Source: Hyphomicrobiales bacterium | Lineage (GTDB): Bacteria; Pseudomonadota; Alphaproteobacteria; Rhizobiales; Rhizobiaceae | DNA: 64,000 nucleotides | Direction: 5' to 3' | Assembly: GCA_900467685.1 (NCBI GenBank) | Contig: UBQX01000011.1 | Location: 174,809-238,808, forward strand | In this document: in pieces, positions 58,928-64,000 of the stretch | Layout: each line of letters opens with the position of its first letter | Numbering within the stretch: the stretch's first letter is position 1 | Program-made: the position numbers and the translations under genes | The notes under the pieces: generated by a model | Seen by the model: only the letters and a program-made list of their open reading frames with translations | What the model was told of the DNA's origin: nothing | Database searches by the model: none

Positions 58928-60235
58928 TTATTTCGCGCGAGAAACATCCATCCGGTGTCGCGGCCATTCGACAATCACGCGCGCGCCTCCCGTTTCGCCC
59001 AGGCTATTCCCGAAACTGAGCCGAGCGCCCGATCGTTCCAGCAGCGTCTTGGCAATGAAGAGGCCGAGGCCAAGCCCGCCGGCATTGTCGTCGCGGTTTC
59101 GCGACGTCACATAAGGCTCGCCGATCCGCTGCAGGATGTCGCTCGCATAGCCTTCGCCGTCGTCTTCGATCGTGACAATCACCTTGTCGTTCCTCGCCTC
59201 CGTCGTGACCACGACGTGATTGCGCGCATAGTCCACTGCATTCTCTACGAGATTACCGAGCCCGTAGATGATACCGGCATTGCGGGCGCCCACTGGTTCC
59301 GTCTCGCGCGGCGTTTTCTCGATCAGGATGATGCGGATGCCGAAGTCCCGATGCGGGGCGGTCACCTCTTCGATGAGCGAGGAGAGAGGCAGCAGCTTCA
59401 TCGCCTCCGCTTCTTCAGACGACAGCGTTGTCAGCCGTCTTAATATATCGCGGCAGCGTTCGGCCTGGCTGCGCAGCAACTGGACATCCTCGCCATAGCG
59501 CTCGTCGGTGCCGAGCTCCCGCTCCATTTCCTTGGCCACCAGGCTGATCGTGGCGAGTGGGGTGCCAAGTTCGTGTGCCGCCGCCGCCGCCAGTCCGTCC
59601 AGCTGCGTGAGATGGTTTTCCCGTTGCAGGACCAGCTCGGTGGCCGCCAGTGCCTCTGAAAGCTGCATCGCCTCCAGCGAGACGCGATAGGAATAGACCG
59701 CTGCAAAGGCCGTCGTGGTCAGGATCGCCAGCCATATCCCGACGATGAGTTCCGTCGGCATCGTATAAGACGAACCCGGATACCAGGGCAGCGGGTAAGG
59801 CGAGAAGGTGAGGATCGAAACGAAGAGAATGAGCAGCAGCCCAAGGCCCAGCGTATAGCGGATCGGCTGTGTCGAAGAGGAGATGATGACCGGGACGCAA
59901 AGCAGCGGCGCGAACGGGTTGCTCAGGCCCCCCGTGACAAAAAGAACGCCCGCCAGTTCCAGAAGGTCGATCGTCAGCAGCGCGAGCGTTGCCTGCGGCG
60001 CGAGGCGCAATGTCGGCGGATAGCGGACGGACAGATAGAAGTTGAAGAAGGCCAGAAGCCCGATCATCGCGCCGCAGACCACGTAGGGCAACGGGAAAGC
60101 AATCCAGACATGGACGAGATAGACCGTCAGCGACTGCCCGACAACGGCAAGCCAACGTAGCCGGACCAGTGTTTGCAATCGGACGCGACGGCTGTCGCGA
60201 TAGTCGCTGATTTCGCTCTGACCGAGTTCGGACAT
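58928..60235 (-). CDS. actS: Redox-sensing histidine kinase ActS (RegB/PrrB family)
   Basis: The 435-residue protein has about six membrane segments in its first 185 residues, including the quinone-binding GGLSNPF motif (102-108), the phospho-acceptor His221 in AAAHELGTPLATI, and Cys261 in ERCRDILRRL, aligning with the redox-active Cys of RegB. ATP-binding motifs are ENAVDYARNHV, DDGEGYA and GLGLGLFIA. It starts 12 bases downstream of hrpB, on the same strand. Redox and quinone state are the expected signals. Confidence 0.94.
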   Translation of the reverse strand: MSELGQSEISDYRDSRRVRLQTLVRLRWLAVVGQSLTVYLVHVWIAFPLPYVVCGAMIGLLAFFNFYLSVRYPPTLRLAPQATLALLTIDLLELAGVLFVTGGLSNPFAPLLCVPVIISSSTQPIRYTLGLGLLLILFVSILTFSPYPLPWYPGSSYTMPTELIVGIWLAILTTTAFAAVYSYRVSLEAMQLSEALAATELVLQRENHLTQLDGLAAAAAHELGTPLATISLVAKEMERELGTDERYGEDVQLLRSQAERCRDILRRLTTLSSEEAEAMKLLPLSSLIEEVTAPHRDFGIRIILIEKTPRETEPVGARNAGIIYGLGNLVENAVDYARNHVVVTTEARNDKVIVTIEDDGEGYASDILQRIGEPYVTSRNRDDNAGGLGLGLFIAKTLLERSGARLSFGNSLGETGGARVIVEWPRHRMDVSRAK

Positions 60236-60247
60236 CTTGTCTTCCTC

Positions 60248-62725
60248 TCAGGTTCCGCGCGGCTTGGCCCGGTGGGTGGGTGCGGCCTCTGCCGGATTTT
60301 CCGGCCACGGATGTTTCGGATAGCGCCCCCGCATATCGGCGCGCACATCCTTCCAGGATCCTGCCCAGAATCCGGGTAGATCGCGCGTGGTCTGAATGGG
60401 CCTGTGCGCTGGCGATGTCAATTCGAGCAGCAGGGGCAGTTTGCCGCCTCCGATCACCGGATGTGTCTTCAGCCCGAACAGTTCCTGCACCCGCACAGTC
60501 AAAACTGGCTCCTCGCCGTCATACTGGATCGGATGTCGCTGCCCGGCCGGCGTCTCGAAATGCGTGGGCGCAAGACGATCCAGATCGCGCCCGGCACCGT
60601 GCGGCAGAAGCGCCAACAACCCGTCGCGGAGGTTCGCCTGCGAGACATCGTTCAGCCCGCGCGTGTCGTTCTGGAAGGGCGTGAACCAGTCGTCCAGTCT
60701 TTCCAGCAGCGCCGCGTCGCTGACATCCGCCCATGGCTCACCCAGCGAGCGATACAGAAAGCCGATACGGTCCCGCAGCTGCCCAGCCTCCTTGCCGAAA
60801 TTCAACACCTGGAGCCCGAGCTTCTTCAGCCCCTCGGCCAGCACGGCCGCTGCTTCGGGTCCCGACGGGCGCGGCATGGGCGTTTCTTCAAACACGATGG
60901 CGCCCAGCCGCGTTGAGCGCCGCGCCCGCACCTCCCGGCTCGGCTCATCAAAATAGACCTGCGCCCCCGAGACGATTGCGGCCGGCAGGCCCTCTTCGAT
61001 CTCGGCGCGGGTAATTTCGGCAGCAGAGAGAATGCGTGTCTTGCCCGCCCGACCCGTTGCGTCTGCCACGACAAGCATGGTCGCGCCCGCAAGTCTTGTC
61101 TCCGTATCCAGCTCGCCGCCGCGCCCGTTCGCCATGACGAACCGCCCGCGCCCGCCGCGTTGCAGGGCGATGCGATCAGGGAAGGCGTGGATCAGCAGCG
61201 GGCCCGGCTGTGGAGTGACCGCCGGCTTTCTCGCGCCCGACTCAGCAGAAACCTGTGCCGCAATCCGGGAGGCCAGCCCCTTGGCCGCCTGCGCCCGCGG
61301 GCTGCGGTCATTGCGGAAATTCCGTAGCCGGTCTTCGAGATCGATGGAGTTTCCGCCAAGCCCCTGTTCGGTGATCAGCACGGCAAGTTCCGCGGCTGCA
61401 AGCGTCGAGGCAGGTTCCTTCAAGGCGGTCCTCGCCACCATCGCCGATAGTCTCGGCGGCAGGCCCAGCTTGCGCATCAGCTTGCCGGTTTCCGTCAACC
61501 GACCCTGCCGGTCCAACGCTTCCAGGCTCACCAGCAGATTGCGCGCCTCCTGAAAAGCCGCGGCCGGCGGCGGATCGGCAAATCGCAGCGCCGAGGGCTC
61601 GGCTACGCCCCACGCCGCCATGTCGAGCACGAGACCGGAGAGATCGGAAGCCAGAATCTGCGGCGCGGTATGCGCGGCCAGTGCTGCCGTCTGCCCCTGA
61701 TGCCAGAGCCGGATCGCAATGCCCGGTTCCGTCCGCCCGGCGCGGCCGGCGCGCTGGTCGGCCGAAGCACGCGAGACGCGCACCGTTTCCAGCCGCGTCA
61801 TGCCGGTCGCGGGTTCATAGGCTGGAATGCGCTGAAGTCCGCTGTCGATCACGATGCGCACGCCATCAATCGTGATGGAGGTTTCCGCAATCGAGGTCGC
61901 CAGCACGACCTTGCGCATGCCGGCGGTTGCCGGCCGGATCGCCTGATCCTGCTCCTTTTGCGTCAGATTGCCATAAAGAGGAACGACCATCACGTTGGCT
62001 CCGAGCGTGCCGGTCAGCGCTTCCGCCGCTCGTGTAATTTCCCCTTGACCCGGAAGGAAGGCGAGGATCGAGCCGGCCTCTTCCGCGATGGCCCTTCGAA
62101 CTGCCCGGATTACCGTCTGCTCGACATGTTCGCCTGCCGGCCGATCTTCATGCCGGATATCGATCGGATAGGCGCGGCCCTCGCTGATAATAACGGGCGG
62201 ATTTTCCAGCAGCGCGCCGACCTTTTCGACATCGAGCGTCGCCGACATCACGAGAATGCGGAGATCTTCCCGCAGGCCCGCTTGCGCATCGAGCGCCAGT
62301 GCCAGTCCGAAATCCGCATCCAGCGACCGCTCATGAAACTCGTCGAAGATCACGAGCCCGACATCCGAAAGCTCCGGATCGTCGAGGATCATGCGTGTGA
62401 ACACGCCTTCGGTCACCACCTCTATGCGCGTGCGCGAGGAAATGCGGTTATCGAGCCGCATGCGATAGCCGACCGTCCCGCCCGGTTCTTCGCCCATGAG
62501 GCTCGCCATCCGCGATGCCGCCGCGCGTGCCGCCAGCCGGCGCGGCTCCAGCAGAATGATCTTTCGGCCCCCAAGCCACGCTTCGTGCAGAAGGTCGAGA
62601 GGCACGAGCGTCGTCTTGCCCGCGCCCGGCGGCGCGCAGAGAACCGCGGAACTATGCTGTCGCAGAGCATCGCGAAGCTGCGGAAGCACCGCACTGACGG
62701 GGAGTTCGGGCAGATCGCGGGTCAA
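60248..62725 (-). CDS. hrpB: ATP-dependent helicase HrpB
   Basis: DEAH-box RNA helicase family protein of 825 residues with Walker A APPGAGKTTLVPLDLL, motif II FDEFHERSLDADFG, ATSIAETSITIDGVRIVIDS and QRAGRAGRTEPG, and the C-terminal HrpB extension with RDGLLALLPHGAGRDLDRL. There is no ATG at the 5' end; a TTG at 62725 is preceded by AGGA at good spacing. Its cellular role is uncertain in most bacteria. It is probably co-transcribed with actS. Confidence 0.92.
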   Translation of the reverse strand: MTRDLPELPVSAVLPQLRDALRQHSSAVLCAPPGAGKTTLVPLDLLHEAWLGGRKIILLEPRRLAARAAASRMASLMGEEPGGTVGYRMRLDNRISSRTRIEVVTEGVFTRMILDDPELSDVGLVIFDEFHERSLDADFGLALALDAQAGLREDLRILVMSATLDVEKVGALLENPPVIISEGRAYPIDIRHEDRPAGEHVEQTVIRAVRRAIAEEAGSILAFLPGQGEITRAAEALTGTLGANVMVVPLYGNLTQKEQDQAIRPATAGMRKVVLATSIAETSITIDGVRIVIDSGLQRIPAYEPATGMTRLETVRVSRASADQRAGRAGRTEPGIAIRLWHQGQTAALAAHTAPQILASDLSGLVLDMAAWGVAEPSALRFADPPPAAAFQEARNLLVSLEALDRQGRLTETGKLMRKLGLPPRLSAMVARTALKEPASTLAAAELAVLITEQGLGGNSIDLEDRLRNFRNDRSPRAQAAKGLASRIAAQVSAESGARKPAVTPQPGPLLIHAFPDRIALQRGGRGRFVMANGRGGELDTETRLAGATMLVVADATGRAGKTRILSAAEITRAEIEEGLPAAIVSGAQVYFDEPSREVRARRSTRLGAIVFEETPMPRPSGPEAAAVLAEGLKKLGLQVLNFGKEAGQLRDRIGFLYRSLGEPWADVSDAALLERLDDWFTPFQNDTRGLNDVSQANLRDGLLALLPHGAGRDLDRLAPTHFETPAGQRHPIQYDGEEPVLTVRVQELFGLKTHPVIGGGKLPLLLELTSPAHRPIQTTRDLPGFWAGSWKDVRADMRGRYPKHPWPENPAEAAPTHRAKPRGT

Positions 62726-62826
62726 GTTCGCATTCCTGTTATGGGCCTGTCATAGCCAAGCTTTCGCATAATTGCCCGTTGCTCCCGACGTCAACTCTGG
62801 TGGCGCTATAGAGAAGAGGGAAAGCG

Positions 62827-63786
62827 CTAGCCGTCCGACTGCACCAGCCGCGTCGAGGTTTCGAAAGCCAGGATCGCTCCGGCCAGATCCTCGAGTGCCG
62901 CACCAACCGACTTGAAGAGCGTAATCTCGTCTGCGCTCGTCCGCCCCGCATGCTCGCCTTTCGTCATCGCTGCCAGATCGGCCTTGATCGCATCCCGCCC
63001 AATGACGCCGGCCCTGATGGGCTGAACCAGGTCGCCACCTTCCGAAAGCGCACCCTCATATGTGTCGACGAATAGGCTTGCGCGCAGAACCGCCTCGTCA
63101 TCACATTCGCGCATGGACGGGGTGAAAGCGCCGATGAGATCGAGATGCGCGCCCGGTTTCAGCCATGCACCACGGACGATCGGCGCATCGGAAAGGGTCG
63201 CGCATGAAATGATGTCGGCTTCGCGAACAGCGGCTTCCAGATCCACGACCACGGAGACATTCCCGTGCAGACGGCTCGCCAGTCTGACGGTCTCTTCGGC
63301 TTTCTCGACAGAGCGGCCCCAAACGAGAACCTTCTCGATAGGCCGCTGCGATCGATGCGCTTCAATGAGATTCAGGGAAAGTCGCCCGGTTCCGCAAACA
63401 AGGAGTGTCTTTGCATCCGTCCGCGACAGATACCGCGACGCCAGCGCGGAACTGGCCGCGGTCCGTCGTGCCGTCAATTCGGCCCCATCGATAATGGCGA
63501 GGTTCTGCCCCGTGAGAGCGGATGAGAGCAAATAGGTGCCGCTGACCGAGGGGAGCGCGCGGCACATATTGCCCGGAAACACCGACACGATCTTCACACC
63601 CATATACTGGCCCTCGGTCCAGGCCGGCATCAGAAGCAGCGTGGCGTCAGGCTCGCCGGGAACCTGGAGCGAATGATGATGCCGCGTTGGCATGCGGCAG
63701 TGAGAGGAGAACATGGCCCGAACCGCCTCCACGAGCTCCGGAAAAGCGGTGGCGTTTCTGACTTCAGTCTCATCGAGGATCAGCAT
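62827..63786 (-). CDS. Ornithine cyclodeaminase/mu-crystallin family protein
   Basis: A 319-residue NAD(P)-dependent protein with the substrate-Lys segment YMGVKIVSVFPGN, the ELTARRTAASSALASRYL motif and the Rossmann TLLVCGTGRLSLNLIEAH. The glycine pattern GTGRLS is slightly non-standard (GxGxxA is usual). Family members include ornithine cyclodeaminase, pyrroline-2-carboxylate reductase and iminosuccinate reductase; the sequence alone does not decide. No catabolic operon is nearby. Confidence 0.9.
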   Translation of the reverse strand: MLILDETEVRNATAFPELVEAVRAMFSSHCRMPTRHHHSLQVPGEPDATLLLMPAWTEGQYMGVKIVSVFPGNMCRALPSVSGTYLLSSALTGQNLAIIDGAELTARRTAASSALASRYLSRTDAKTLLVCGTGRLSLNLIEAHRSQRPIEKVLVWGRSVEKAEETVRLASRLHGNVSVVVDLEAAVREADIISCATLSDAPIVRGAWLKPGAHLDLIGAFTPSMRECDDEAVLRASLFVDTYEGALSEGGDLVQPIRAGVIGRDAIKADLAAMTKGEHAGRTSADEITLFKSVGAALEDLAGAILAFETSTRLVQSDG

Positions 63787-64000
63787 GTGTAATTCTCTTC
63801 TTATGCAAAAAGGATGGCTTCGTTGGTGCCGAGTTTTGCACGCAGGCGCATGTCGGGCAACCGAAGACGAGTAAACCCGCGACCGGCCGAGGGCGGTCCC
63901 GGACGGAACATGGTTAGCGGACCGTAAATCCGGTTATGACAGCCGTGCAACATGAAATCTTGAGAAACATCAATAGGTTGCCACTTTTTTTCATTTTTTT
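63787..64000. other. Gene-free end of the window
   Basis: No convincing open frame is present in these 214 bases. The last 20 bases are T-rich (CACTTTTTTTCATTTTTTT). They may hold a terminator or promoter of a gene beyond the edge, which cannot be judged. Confidence 0.4.

Overview
The window is a core-chromosome segment of an alphaproteobacterium, most likely a member of the Rhizobiaceae (Rhizobium/Agrobacterium-like). The basis is gene order and gene content: rho-hemJ-hemE, then an intergenic region with DnaA boxes, then maf-aroE-coaE-dnaQ/secB; the chvI-chvG-hprK-manX-ptsH cluster divergent from pckA; an actS-actR redox pair; a divL-type kinase; and AddAB instead of RecBCD. Genes are tightly packed, many start and stop codons overlap (ATGA, TGATG, GTGA), and the composition is uniformly GC-rich. 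I see no tRNA or rRNA genes, insertion sequences, prophage or CRISPR.

Layout. 1-3 kb: 3'-truncated rho, hemJ, hemE, then a putative chromosome origin (about 2379-2975). 3-10 kb: maf-aroE-coaE-dnaQ, convergent secB-fxsA, then timA-like, mltA, smr and xre-type genes in an overlapping operon. 10-15 kb: gyrB, nitroreductase, intracellular PHB depolymerase, DUF2852 protein. 15-21 kb: YgjP-like metallopeptidase, trpFBA, accD, folC. 21-33 kb (minus strand): divL, a tsaE-amgK fusion, murU, addB, addA, trxA, apparently one transcription unit. 33-41 kb: ahcY, then the chvI-chvG-hprK-manX-ptsH operon, divergent pckA, arfB, alkB. 42-47 kb (minus): hisB, DUF2628 gene, hisH, hisA, small membrane protein, hisF, hisE, coaA. 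47-50 kb: hslVU and a DUF1402 secreted protein. 50-57 kb: an orphan cytochrome P450, DUF2798 protein, a hydantoinase A-like protein, malate synthase G. 57-64 kb: L,D-transpeptidase, mmcB, then (minus) an ornithine cyclodeaminase-family gene, hrpB, actS, actR.

Themes. Replication and genome maintenance (origin, dnaQ, gyrB, addAB, mmcB, alkB); envelope synthesis and recycling (mltA, amgK/murU, ldt, DUF1402); two-component control of cell cycle (DivL), acid/envelope response (ChvG/ChvI) and redox (ActS/ActR); and central metabolism (heme, shikimate, Trp, His, CoA, PEPCK, malate synthase, PHB use).

I found no clearly undescribed multi-gene system. The best second-look items are the origin; the Tyr-for-His DivL heading a cell-wall-recycling/recombination operon; the TsaE-AmgK fusion beside MurU; a cysteine-free AddB; an AccD without its zinc ribbon; an MltA with no export signal; a lysozyme-like pattern in DUF1402; and palindromic candidate operators near ahcY (SahR-like), phaZ (PhaR-like) and the hydantoinase gene.
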